DNA of 64,000 nucleotides, from the NCBI GenBank assembly GCA_039090855.1, contig CM077016.1:54919936-54983935 (forward strand), in the 5' to 3' direction. How positions within the stretch are numbered: the first letter of the stretch is position 1; each line of letters opens with the position of its first letter. The translations under genes were made by a program, and so were the position numbers. Below the pieces are notes generated by a model. The model saw only the letters and a program-made list of their open reading frames with translations, made no database searches and was not told the origin of the DNA. This stretch comes from Macrothele yani (Eukaryota > Arthropoda > Arachnida > Araneae > Macrothelidae). Shown here in pieces: positions 23,285-33,812 of the stretch.

Positions 23285-25379
23285 TATGTATATACCATTT
23301 ATTATATGACTAACCAGTATTACCCTTTTCTTCCCCAATCTGGAGAATAAAGATTTGTGCGGACGAAATCATTTGTCATTACATTCAATTTGCTTAACTG
23401 TTTACTTATTTGCTTCCCTGATCCAATGAGAGGAACCTACAACGATTCTTCTGGTAAGTTGGCGTCCACTTTGATACTTAGAATTAACCAAGCCAACACT
23501 TTTAAGGATGGAAATGGAGCTGCCCATAATTACAACTTGCCCAAGCCCCAGATCATCCCACTAAAGATGTCTGTAATTTTTATTATAACATTAATTTAAT
23601 ACACTCAATTTGAAGAGCTTCTTCATAGAAAGAAGATTTAAACTAAATTGGCAGTAATAGATTAACACAAATTTTGGTTTTGTAGCGATGAGTATACATT
23701 TTTTCCAACTTTTTTTTTTAGGGGTGGTGAGATTGCTATTAATTTAAGGCTGAGTATTCATTCTGATCGCGGAGATACTAATTGCCCGATTTTCTGTTTC
23801 ATGAAAGATTCCGAGCCTTTAAGGTTCAAGTCCAACTGTATCACTAATGATTAATCGAGGTTCGGAAGTCTCGTTAATCCGTTGGTCTCGGGTTAGAGAC
23901 TCCTCGTTATAAACAATTCTAATCCATGTCCTCGGTGCAGCATAAGTAGTGCCCGCTGAATCCACGAAACAACCAACTGGAATCGACCACCATCGTTTCA
24001 GACATATGGGGCAATAGTATTACACGGAAATTTCAATTACATATTCAAATAAAGGAGGTATTTTTTCAGGAACTATTATTTTAATTTTTTCGGTTTTGGA
24101 AATTTTCTGGCGAAGGTATCCCCCCCCCCCGATGATTTTTATCTATTTAAATATCAGAATACCAGCACTTTAAAATTTCCGTTTCGAGCACTGATACCAG
24201 TGGAAAAACAAAGTGATTCGAAACTTAGTGTACATCTGATTTCTTTAACTCGGAGTGTTGTGTTATGCAACCAAAGAACAAGAATGTGCCAATGAGGGGG
24301 GGTGATGCTACTTGGCTCCGAAAATGAAAACTTCTTAAAACTGAAGCTTCCTTGAGAGCCAACCACCCACATTCGTGACTGCATAGCAGCTAACAGACAG
24401 AATGTAAACACCCAGTGGAATAAAAACAAAGGAAAAACGGCGGCGATGTCGGAAACACTCGAAACCCATTGAGAACGTCCTTGTCTGTCTAAGGGACAAC
24501 AATAGCAAACTGAGGCTGCTTACAAACGCACATAATTCAAGTATCTATACTTAACCATTGGCGCAGCTCGGCTTAGAACCGGAAACTGAACAACGAAGAA
24601 ATTTCTTACTTAAAATTAAGATTTTATTTTTGTCATCCTCAGACCGGAAATTGCTAAAGGCACCGACCTAAACCGTGGCCAAGCCGAAACGCGTCACTAC
24701 CGTTCCTCTGCAAACGGTACGTATTCGTGGTAGTGCTTGGCGGACAGTCCACAACCATGAAAGGATGGGGGGGGGGGGCAGATTCCCGGGTTCCGGTAAG
24801 GCAGGACAAACGACAGTTTAAATTATAAGCATAAACAACAAAGATGATGACTACGAATTTTCAGTTGTAATTAGCACGTTTTTTGAATATCTTCCGACGC
24901 GAACAAAATTTAACAAAGTTTTTCGTAGTCAATGGAGCCGGTTAGGAACAAAGCATAACGGATTTCTACAATCGATAAAACATCCAGAAATAGAAATAGC
25001 TACTTCCACAAGGCTGAAAAGTATACTACGAAAATTAAAAAATGACGTACACAAAATTTATCACAGCAGAAGCAAAGAATCAAATCGAACAGTTAACAGA
25101 ATATATAAGGAAACATGAATATAACTCTACACCTTCTAGGCCAAGGTAGTTAGAATGAAAGAGTTAGGTCAAAGATTGTAAACAAACAACGGGTAGTCTC
25201 TCCTCACGGAAGCCTGTGACGTATGTTGGTCCCCAGCAGTCTTCGGGCGTAATGGTGAAGAATGGTGAAATGCATGATTCTTAGTTCAAATTAGAGCATA
25301 AGAGGAATTTTTAAAATAGGAATTACAGAATTAAAACAAAACTTATCGATTACTAAAACTTGGAACTATCCCTCCATCG
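23285..25379. other. Two kilobases with no recognised feature
   Basis: AT-rich, with C or G runs near 24121 and 24768. Short frames on both strands carry no family motif. A T run follows at 25385-25408. Unrecognised old repeats are possible. Confidence 0.4.
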
Positions 25380-25489
25380 TTTCCTTTTTTTTTTTTTTTT
25401 TTTTTTTAACTCTCTGGAATTCAATGCATGTGCTTGGTTTTTTACGCTTTCCAACCGTAGGTTGAAGAAGCGTATATGCTCCAGCTTTT

Positions 25490-26400
25490 TTCGTCCGTCC
25501 GTCTGTCGGCACGATAACTCACGTAAAAATGCTTCGATTTCGATGAAATTTTAGTATGTGGTAGGGGACCACCAGGGGACAAACCCTATTGAAAATGGGT
25601 GAAGTGGGGTCAAAGGTCACGCCATAACAGCGGGATCCATTCAATTGCCCTCATGCGTCATAACTTGCGTAAATATGGTTCGATTTCGATGAAATTTTAG
25701 TATGTGGTAGAGGACCACCAGGGGACGAACCCTATTGAAAATGGGACAAATGGGGTCAAAGGTCACGACGTAGGAGCGGGATCCATTTCATATCCTTTAT
25801 GCGTCATAACATGCGTAAATATGGTTCGATTTCAATGAAATTTTAGTATGTGGTAGGGATGGTAGGGAACCACTGGGCACGAACCCTATTGAAAATGGGC
25901 GAATGGGGTCAAAGGTCAGGCAGGGCATAAAAGCGGTATTTATTCCATTGCCCTTATGCGTCATAACTTGCGTAAATATGGTTCGATTTCGATGAAATTT
26001 TATTATGTGGTAGGGAGCCACTGGGGACGAACCCTATTGGAAATGGGGTCAAAGGTCAGGACACTGGAGTGGGATCAATTCCATTGCCCTTGTGCATCAT
26101 AACTTACCAAAAAATGTTTCGATTGCGACAAAACGTTATGTTGTTCCGGAGGTATAGTGAACCGGTTCTGTTGAATATCAACGAAATGGGTCAAAGGTCA
26201 TTGCACAAAAGCAAGATTTATTCCACAGCCATTATTCTCATAACTTGCGTAAAACTGCTTCTATTGCGACAAAACTTTAGTATGTTATTCTTGAGGTGTA
26301 CTGAACCGGTTCTGTTGAATATCATCAAAATGAGGTCAAAGGTCAGGGCACAGGAACGAGATTTATTCCACAGCCATTATTCTCATAACTTGAGTAATAA
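25490..26400 (+). repeat. Six-unit minisatellite (~145 bp) with a DR1 motif per unit
   Basis: Units contain ATAACTYRCGTAAAAATG, TTCGATTTCGATGAAATTTT, a CCACYRGGGRACRAACCC block and then GGGGTCAAAGGTCA. The last motif starts at 25606, 25752, 25905, 26045, 26187 (TGGGTCAAAGGTCA) and 26332 (GAGGTCAAAGGTCA), at intervals of 140-153 bp. The last two units have diverged. That motif is two AGGTCA-like half-sites one base apart, the DR1 type bound by HNF4 or RXR/USP receptors. Receptor binding here is inference only. Confidence 0.85.
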
Positions 26401-27020
26401 TTTCTGGTATGTTGGAAAGCGTATCATAATCAATGCATTGCATGATTTTACTAACTTGTTTCTCTTAAGTTTTGCTGATTGACATCTTTAATATATTTAA
26501 TAAGAAAACTGTTCTTGCTCTCGCATAGGTTTTAATGACGTCAACCCACCTCAACTTCCGGAAAGTTAAATTTCAATTTCGAAGTTTATGGCCCCTTGGG
26601 ATTGATACATTGTATATGCCAGCTCCACGAAATTCTGAAAAAAAATGATTCAAACTGTTTGACAGTTTCTATCCTAATGTTGTTTGGTATCATTAGCCCA
26701 CCTCTTGATAAAATCTCAATCCAGCCTTTATTTTGGTTCGCTGTTACGTAAGAAACGTTCCCAATTCTTTTTTTTTTTTTTTTTTTTGTGACTAAAGGCT
26801 AAATATCCAGCAAAATAGGGTATGGCTTCTTCTTCAGGATTAGCAAAATTGCAAGTATTAATATACACATTACATTGTCCATCTCACAGGCGTTCGAATT
26901 CTCTGCCCCGTCTTGTGTTTCCATTAAATAAAAAAATAAATTGGTGCGTATTATTTTATCTTCGTCGCAAGGCCTGATGGAGCTTTTGCGGGGCCCGGGG
27001 AGTAAAAAATTAAACTCATA
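26401..27020. other. No recognisable feature
   Basis: AT-rich sequence up to the left palindrome breakpoint; a T run near 26768. A G/C-rich stretch at about 26983-27000 (GCGGGGCCCGGGG) resembles hAT-1 subterminal sequence, but nothing further supports this. Confidence 0.35.
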
Positions 27021-27246
27021 TTTTTTTTTATTTTTTTTTGATTGGAGGTTTAACGACCACCGTGAGCAACTCAATGGGCTATAAGCAGTCGCCCGTCCCT
27101 AATTAGGGTCACGGGTTCCAGGGAAGGGAGAGAGCCAGTGCCGTAAGACAAACACAACATCCATGCCTCACCGGGATTCGAACCCGGACCCTTTTCGGAC
27201 GAATGATCAGAGGCCATCGCTTAGACAACTGCGCCACCGGGGCGGC
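27021..27246 (-). repeat. SINE-A at the left palindrome breakpoint
   Basis: Complete minus-strand SINE-A whose 5' end (GGCGGC at 27241-27246) directly abuts the first base homologous to the right palindrome arm. I find no matching target duplication on its two sides, unlike most SINE-A copies here. This suggests the rearrangement breakpoint lies at the SINE. Confidence 0.85.
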
Positions 27247-27659
27247 ATAACATTCAGTGTGAAGAGACATGTCAGAATAAACTTCAGGTGACCATTGTTA
27301 GTTCTTTTGAGAAAAAAAATACAGGTAGATTCACTTCTGATTGAGCGTTCAGTTTGGAACGTAGGACTACGACTTGCAGATCGGAGAGTTGAAATGAGCT
27401 AGTCGAGTATGGTTTCAAAAAGTTTATTTAATTTGTTATAACCAACACAGGTCTATTACGATATGAAAATTAGCTTACAAATTTTTTACAAATAATGCTG
27501 GATACATTGCGAACACAAAGCAGATCGATACACGAATTATCCAACGTGGGCTGTTTTTCTCTTCTTGGGCTTCTTACATTCCTCATCGCTTGCCCTTGCC
27601 TCTCGTTTTGATTTTCTCCACTTTTGCTTGCATTCATTCTACGAATTCCTCGGCATTGT

Positions 27660-27960
27660 CGGAAATGTTAACCCGTTCACACGAAAATAATTTTTAAAAA
27701 GTTTAGTTTAAACCACTGCAATATGTTCTTTATATATTTGAATAGATCTCGTCGAGAGCTTTAAAATGATACCATGCACGGTCGTTTTGCACTCACGGTT
27801 GTCCAAATAAACCGCGATATTGTCAAAAGTGTTCACAAGAAAACAATTTTTAAGATGTTCAGTTCAAACCACTGCGAAATGTTCTTCGTATATTTGAACA
27901 GATCTCGTCGAGAGCTTTGAAACGATACCACGCACAGTCGTGTTGCGCTCTGGGTTGCCG
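27660..27960. repeat. Two diverged ~156-bp tandem units in hAT-1 (left arm)
   Basis: GATCTCGTCGAGAGCTTT at 27745 recurs at 27901. Flanking sequence (TTCAAACCACTGC, TATATTTGAA, GCACRGTCGT) repeats at the same 156-bp offset. The block lies inside the non-coding part of hAT-1. Confidence 0.75.
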
Positions 27961-28389
27961 AGATAGACTGAGTCAAATAAGGCGGCGCACCCAGAAATAT
28001 AGCATCATCTCCACTGCGCGAGGGGAGCGTCGCGCGCACGGGGTATTACGCGAATTGGACTCTATGCCCTTTACGAATATGCTAACGCGATTAGTGTGCG
28101 GCACGTATTTTTAAGGCTATAATGATTTCAATTGGGGACCTGTTTTTGTCACATGCGGTCTGCCATAAGTCGCCCCATACTATCCGCGGAGTTAGACGTA
28201 GTCCTACGTCAAAACTGTAATTGCATATGCGTGTGGGTACTAAATAATACAGATTTGTCCGTAATCAACATACAAGACCAATTTTACTATCCTAAAAACT
28301 CATGCAACCGGCAGAATTATAATATTTCAGGCGATGAAGCTCTTTTGTCTTAACGACTTCGGTGGAGAGGGGGGCGCACTATTTTGTGG

Positions 28390-28590
28390 TTTCTTTGTTT
28401 TTTTATTTTGATTGGAGGTTTAACAATCACCATGAGAAGCAATCGACTATAAGCAGTCGCCCGTCCCTAATTTAGGGCGACTGACTCCAGGGAAAGGTGA
28501 AACCCAGTGCCGTAAGACAAACAACATCCATGCCTCACCAAGATTCGAATCCGGACCCATCTCCTACGAATCGTCATAAGCCTTTTGTGG
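28390..28590 (-). repeat. Degenerate SINE-A inside hAT-1 (left arm)
   Basis: The SINE-A body and a damaged head (AAGATTCGAATCC) are recognisable on the minus strand with several indels. Its partner is at 37640-37835, so it predates the inverted duplication. Confidence 0.75.
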
Positions 28591-29340
28591 TTTGCCCCGG
28601 GCGCAGAAAGTGCCTAGCTACACCTCTGATTATTATTATAAGCAGCAAATCAGAAGTATTCTTCGAAATGAAAGCTAATTTTACGTCACCTAGCTGGAAA
28701 AATTTTCATAAGAAAAGAAAGAAACTGCGCAGTAAACTCTTATCCATGGTGACAGCGATTGAATGAAAAAATTTAATAGGTCTCTTACATGGTAAAAATG
28801 TAACATAGTCTTTTACATGGATAAGTCCGAAGTTAACAATTGTCCAGCCGAAAAACCGCCTTGCTTGGGCGAAACAGCATCGTCACTGGACCATTGAACA
28901 GTGGCGACGAATAATATGGTCCAACGAATTCAGATTCTGCTTGGATTCCAATGATGGTCGCTCCAGGGTCATGCCGAAGGCTGGAGAAGCATTTAACCCA
29001 CAATGTGTCCAAAGAGCTGTGCAAAAAGTAGGGAAAAGTGTCATGTTTTGGGGCTGTATTTCAAATACTGGAGTTCGACCATTCATTGAGGTGTCCAATC
29101 GCACGAAATTATGGATTACTAGATGAAAGCCCGTCAATAATGACGGGGAAAATAAAATTTATCATACAGAAATTATTGATATTCGACGTTGGCTCACAGC
29201 TTTCTTAAAATTTCCCGAGCAGTCGGTTATGGAATTTAATACGACGGGCTGTCTGTTATGTAAAACCTTCAGTCCCTATTTCGTCAACACTTCCTTGTAC
29301 AGAACATTTTTCGTATACACTGACTGTGAACCCTGTATCA

Positions 29341-29569
29341 GCCGCCCTGGTGGCGCAGTGGTCTAAGCGATGGCCTCTGATCATTCGTCCGAAAGGGGTC
29401 CGGGTTCGAATCCCGGTGGGGCATGGATGTTGTCTTTGTCTTACGGCACTGGCTCTCTCCTTTCCCTGGAACCTGTGACCCTAAATTAGGGACGGGTGAC
29501 TGCTTATAGCCCATTGAGTTGCTCACGGTGGGCGTTAAACCTCCAATCAAAAAAAAAAAAACAAAAAAA
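29341..29569 (+). repeat. SINE-A in Tc1-B (left arm)
   Basis: Full copy flanked by AACCCTGTATCA at 29329-29340 and 29570-29581. Present at the matching place in the right arm (36459-36674), so it inserted before the duplication. Confidence 0.93.
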
Positions 29570-29581
29570 AACCCTGTATCA

Positions 29582-29955
29582 ATTTCCCCTGTTCTTTTCC
29601 GTGATTATTTTATTTTTATCTTGACGTTGCCACATACAGATGCCTAAACACCGGTTCAGGTAGTGAACCGAAATTCCTGATGTAAAGTTTTCGTATCTCT
29701 AGAGTTGACCGTGTGACATAACGCATCTGTGACGTCATGTGAGAGTGATTTGGATTAGATGACGTCACACCAGCAGCTGTGTTCTTTGCTGCTAAGACAA
29801 CAAAACAAAGTGGTATACGCGTGGACTGTGCGCGTGTAGGTGATGACGTCACCCAAACGAAAAGCTAAGCGTGAGGTCACAAACATTTGTTTCTCGATTG
29901 TTGCTATGACGATTTAAAAAGTCGCACGGAGGAGGATGGCTCTAGCAGATTATGT
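29582..29955. promoter_or_regulatory. Block with three CRE palindromes (left arm)
   Basis: The octamer TGACGTCA, the core of the CREB/ATF site, occurs at 29730-29737, 29760-29767 and 29844-29851. The block interrupts Tc1-B and has no coding motif. Regulatory function is inference; the sites are a sequence observation. They are repeated inverted in the right arm (36175-36297). Confidence 0.4.
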
Positions 29956-30340
29956 ATCAGGATGTGCCACTTTTAAACAATGAATTATTGCCAGTTATCC
30001 AGTAGTGAATCCTGTGTTTCAAGATAACTCCGGTGTCCATCGAGCTAGAATTGTGCTCGAATGGTTTGAAGAACACGAGAGAGAGACGTTCCATTTGGCC
30101 TACATCTAAATGTGATTGAAAAAATCTGGAATATGTAGGGCCGCGAAGAAGAAAAACAAGCCTATTTTGCGGGATTAAGGGATCTTTTGCGCATGGAGTG
30201 GAATAAACTTGATACGCATGTGACACCGAGTCATACTGATAGCATGTCAAACAAAATTAAAGCTATAATTAAAGAAAGTGATGATATAATGCTACATTAA
30301 GGAATAAAGTTTACATTACGAATTTTTTTTGTCCGGTGTG

Positions 30341-30810
30341 TATATAATGAAGTTGTAAGATTTCAGCAGAAGTAAACATTAATAGCCATTTTGAATATCA
30401 CAAGTTAAAATAGTTTTCGTTAGTGCTTTTCTGGGGAAAGCCGCTTTCCTAGTTTGGTGCCAGCCGCTTTAATGAGGCGGGCCACACACACTATCAACAT
30501 TGTTAACAGTTCTCCACGCATTAGTTCCTCATGAAATCCGTTCGGATCGTTTTATTACAAAGATATTGGTTTTAGAACTCCGTTCAGACTTCTCGCTGCT
30601 CATCTCCTTTTCCAGTATGATAGTAACGATGAGAGATTCACACGCAACACAAAATGCACAGCGAAGTAAATTGTTAACGAAGGAATGTAAAAGAGGGGTC
30701 AAATGCACATAAGTATCACGCGTTTTTCCGAGAACTAAAGAAGAGTCTGGATCTGGTGTTTTGTAGGAAGAGATTGGAGACCTCTGTGCGAGACTCAGGA
30801 CTTCCACCTA
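30341..30810. other. Spacer between Tc1-B and Tc1-C (left arm)
   Basis: No family motif. The 70-codon frame at 30500-30712 has an inverted partner at 35290-35502, but only because the arm is duplicated. Confidence 0.4.
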
Positions 30811-31290
30811 CACTGTTTGGACAAAAGTAATTGGACACCCCCACGTAAGAGTGTGCTCCCGCAGCAGACACGTGGTCGATAATGTATAAAAACAGCAACG
30901 GGATTACGCTCAGATCAGTCGCTGATAAAATGGCTGACAGGAGAGAGCTCTCCGAGTTTGAAAAGGGCGTTATAATAGGCTGCTCAATGGGAGGTGTGAG
31001 CATAAGAAGCATTGCCGATGTCAGACAAGTCACTAAACCGACTGTGGCCTTTGTCATCAACAAGTCGAAAAAGACGGGGCATTGCAGGAATTCCCGTCGC
31101 CCTGGAAAACCCACCGAACTGCAACCCAGGGACCGGAGAGTGGTGCAGAGGGAAATTCGGAAAACCGGGTCCCGACAAATGCACATGAGGTCTAGATGGC
31201 CACAGATGTTGTGGTCTCCACCAAGACACTTCGAAGAGAGACCCGTGCATTCGAGTATATGTCCCAGCAGCCTCCCATAAACCACTCATC

Positions 31291-31508
31291 GCCACCCCTG
31301 TGGCGCAGTGGTCCGAGCGATGGCCTCTGATCATTCGTCTGAAAGGGGTCCGGGTTCGAATCCCGGTGAGGCATGGATGTTGTGTTTGTCTTACGGCACT
31401 GGCTCTCTCCCTTCCCTGGAACCAGTGACCCTAAATTAGGGACGGGCGACTGCTTATAGCCCATTGGGTTGCTCACGGTGGTCGTTAAATCGTTAAACCT
31501 CCTCCTCC
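31291..31508 (+). repeat. SINE-A found only in the left arm
   Basis: Flanked by AAACCACTCATC at 31279-31290 and 31509-31520. The matching place in the right arm has no such copy, so insertion followed the duplication. Its 3' end has a short duplication (CGTTAAATCGTTAAACC) and lacks a poly(A) run. Confidence 0.9.
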
Positions 31509-31522
31509 AAACCACTCATCAC

Positions 31523-31749
31523 GCCGCTCCGGTGGCGCAGTGGTCTTAGGCGCTGGCCTCTGATCATTCGTCCGTAAGGGGTCCGGGTTCGAATCCTGGT
31601 CAGGCATGGATGTTGTGTTTGTCTTACGGCACTGACTCTCTCCCTTCCCTGGGACCAGTGGCCCTAAATTAGGGACGGGCGACTTCTTGTAGCCCATTGA
31701 GTTGCTCACGGTGGTCGTTAAACCTCCAATTAAAAAAAAACAAGAAAAA
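31523..31749 (+). repeat. SINE-A shared by both arms (left copy)
   Basis: Flanked by AAACCACTCATCAC at 31509-31522 and 31750-31763. Its partner in the right arm is 34491-34709. Confidence 0.92.
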
Positions 31750-32431
31750 AAACCACTCATCACAAAGAACAATAAATCCACGTGGCTATGATGGTATCAA
31801 CAGCACAAAAGTTGGGCATGGGAGCAATGGCAGCAAGTGTTATTGAGCGACGATTCCCGTTTCACATTATTCCGACCGGATGGACGTGTCTGGGTTTGGC
31901 GGTTACATGGAGAACGTCTGCTTCCGGAGTGTACCGTGCCGATTGTAAAGCCCTGAGGCGGTATGGGGCTGTTTTAGCTGGTACGGCGTTGGTCCGCTGG
32001 TTGTTATTCATGACGACATGAACAGTGAGCTGTATAGAGATATCCTGGATAACTCAATACTCCCAACGTTGTGGCAGTTCAACGAACACGGCAATTGTTT
32101 CTCCCAGGACGATAATGTCACTTGTCATGTTTCCAGGGCTACAGTGGAGTGATATGAGGCAAATCATGTCTCGTGGATGGACTGACTGGCCTCCTCAGAA
32201 CTCGCACCTTAGTCCCGTTGAATACCTATGAGATGAATTTGAACGACGGGTGCGTTCTAAACCTATACGACCATCTTCACTGACAGAGTTGGTCGATGTA
32301 CTCAAGGCGGAATGGAGGAACAACCCGCTCTCCGTACTCCATGGACATGTGGACTGTTTACCACGACTGGTGGCTGCTGTGTAATCTCTAAAAATTGAGG
32401 ACCAACCCGTCAATACAATACTGTTTTTCTA

Positions 32432-33810
32432 CACAGCTGGCCACCCAAAATGCAACACCAAGAAGGACACGACATAGCAAACCCAGATTTACTGGGCACT
32501 TAACAGATACAAATATGAAACGATTGAGCTTACAGGCCCGTGCGACTTGCGGAACACGCAGACATCAGTAGTTCGTGTGGCCCCCATGGCTGGCAATAAT
32601 GGCATCTACACGCCGCGGCATCGAACGAGAGAGGCTTTGGATGTGGGCTTGGGGTATGTCGGTCCAGGCTGCTTCCACACGTTGCCACAGTTCATCAGGC
32701 GTAGCCGCGGGTGGTGGTTGCCGATCAGCAACCAGAAGTGTTCGATGGCCGACATATCGGGAGAACAGGCAGGCCACGGTAGCAGTGACACCTTGTGGGC
32801 GGTGAAAAATTGTTGCACGGTGCGTGCCACGTGAGGGCGCGCATTGTCCTGTTGAAACGTGGCCGCTGGCAGGGATGACTACAGGCTTCAAAACGTCGGA
32901 GATGCAGCTGTGGCTGCTGAGTGTACCGACGATGCGTACCAGAGGGGTGCGGGTGTCATATCCAATTGCGCCCCAAACCATAACGCCAGGCGACGGACCG
33001 GTATGGCGATGCATGATGAAGGCTTCATACAGTCTCTCGCCGCGGTGCCGCCACACGCGGATCCGACCATCGTGGTGTTGTAGGCAGAAGCGGGATTCGT
33101 CGGAGAAGACAATGTCGTACCATTCCGTAGTCCAGGTGCGTCGTTCAATGGCCCACTGCCGCCGCACTCGCCGGTGGTATAACGTCAATGGTAATCGGAG
33201 CAATCGGAGCAATGGGCGCCATGCGACAAGTCCCCGCTCCTGCAGACGACGTCGAACGGTACGTGCTGACACAGGTTGTTGCGCAACACACCCTAATTCC
33301 TGCGCTAACGTTCGTGATGTGGCGGTGCGAGCCATGAATGCCCGCCGCACAACATGCCGGTCCTCTCGTTCGGTGGTGTGCCGCGGCTGCGGCACACCCC
33401 ATACGTTGGTCTGTCCGTTCTTCCTGCACCCACCGAATCCATACTCGCCTCACTGTGGCTGGATGTCGTCTCACACGGGCGCCGATGTCTCGGTACGATA
33501 AAGCGCTGTCGCGATAAGCCACTATTCGTCCTCTGTGGAACTCCGAAACGTGCTGGAATGACTGCCGTATTCTGCGACGAGGCATCAGGAGGCTTCCCAC
33601 GCACAGGCCCGGCAGCACAACACACTTCCACTACTTACACCTCACTTTCTGTTCTTATAGTGCTTCTCGGTGGCGGACCGGGCGCACATGATTTGCATAT
33701 GCCCTGCAGTGCTAATCGTTTTCATGTCCTCTCGCGGGCGACGCATGCTGCAAATTTCAGGCCAATCGGATGCTTCCTTCTTGGTGTTGCATTTTGGGTG
33801 GCCAGCAGTG
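32432..33810 (-). mobile_element. Tc1-D, complete transposon at the palindrome centre
   Basis: Terminal inverted repeats start CACAGCTGGCCACCCAAA on the left and CACTGCTGGCCACCCAAA on the right, and continue through GCAACACCAAGAAGGA. TA flanks at 32430-32431 and 33811-33812. At 1379 bp it has the usual size. Sequence just outside (TTTTTCTA on the left, TAGAAAAA on the right) is the inner end of the two arms, so the target TA was the exact dyad. Confidence 0.93.
32565..33585 (-). pseudogene. Tc1-D transposase with frameshifts
   Basis: It starts MPRRRIRQSFQHVSEFHRGR at 33585 with a helix-turn-helix region (LSYRDIGARVRRHPATVRRV). The frame shifts near 33390 and continues VVRRAFMARTATSRTLAQEL, WYDIVFSDESRF (first Asp) and GPSPGVMVWGAIGYD. 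The second Asp (QQDNARPHVARTVQQFF) and SPDMSAIEH (Glu) lie in another frame near 32740-32830, then the frame returns to end SMPRRVDAIIASHGGHTNY at 32565. The D-to-E spacing counts 34. Otherwise nearly complete. Confidence 0.88.
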
Positions 33811-33812
33811 TA

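Larger units (their letters stand above)
27247..28628 (-). mobile_element. hAT-1 left copy, truncated
   Basis: Only one terminus is present: CCTAGCTACACCTCTG ending at 28628, followed by ATTATTAT (28629-28636), the complement of the target duplication at the right copy. The other end is missing: homology stops at 27247, where SINE-A begins. Confidence 0.85.
28830..30340 (+). pseudogene. Tc1-B transposase remnant (left arm), interrupted
   Basis: The first part (28860-29126) reads HRHWTIEQWRRIIWSNEFRF, with N where the catalytic D is expected, then SVMFWGCISNTGVRPFIEVS. After a SINE-A and a ~370-bp block it resumes near 30008 with FQDNSGVHRARIVLEWFEEH and KQAYFAGLRDLLRMEWNKL. It ends near 30340 with the terminus CACACCGGAC (minus strand), next to TATA. 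It is clearly defective. Partner: 35662-37182. Confidence 0.75.
27247..32431 (+). repeat. Left arm of large palindrome
   Basis: Paired with 33811-38995 in inverted orientation. Matched positions sum to about 66,240 near the centre, about 66,002-66,026 in the middle and about 66,239 at the outside. The shifts come from a SINE present only in the left arm (31291) and one only in the right (37321). Where compared, the arms are about 98% alike. Contents from outside in: truncated hAT-1, Tc1-B with SINE-A, and Tc1-C with two SINE-A copies. Confidence 0.95.
30811..32431 (+). mobile_element. Tc1-C (left arm), 3' end missing
   Basis: It starts after TA with CACTGTTTGGACAAAAGTAA. The transposase N-terminus is read at 30930-31280 (MADRRELSEFEKGVIIGCSM, SIRSIADVRQVTKPTVAFVI); it is interrupted by SINE-A copies and continues in pieces to LVDVLKAEWRNNPLSVLHGH and PRLVAAV near 32380. 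The matching inverted terminus is absent: the sequence stops at the palindrome centre about 50 bases after the coding end. Confidence 0.85.

Noticed and set aside
30716..31285. 189-codon frame conserved in both palindrome arms (partner 34717-35286), considered as a gene under selection
   Set aside because: It is antisense to the Tc1-C transposase. Conservation reflects the recent duplication of the arms; about seven residues differ with no sign of selection.
32824..33501. 225-codon plus-strand open frame
   Set aside because: It lies opposite the Tc1-D transposase and reflects its GC-rich codons; no motif of its own.
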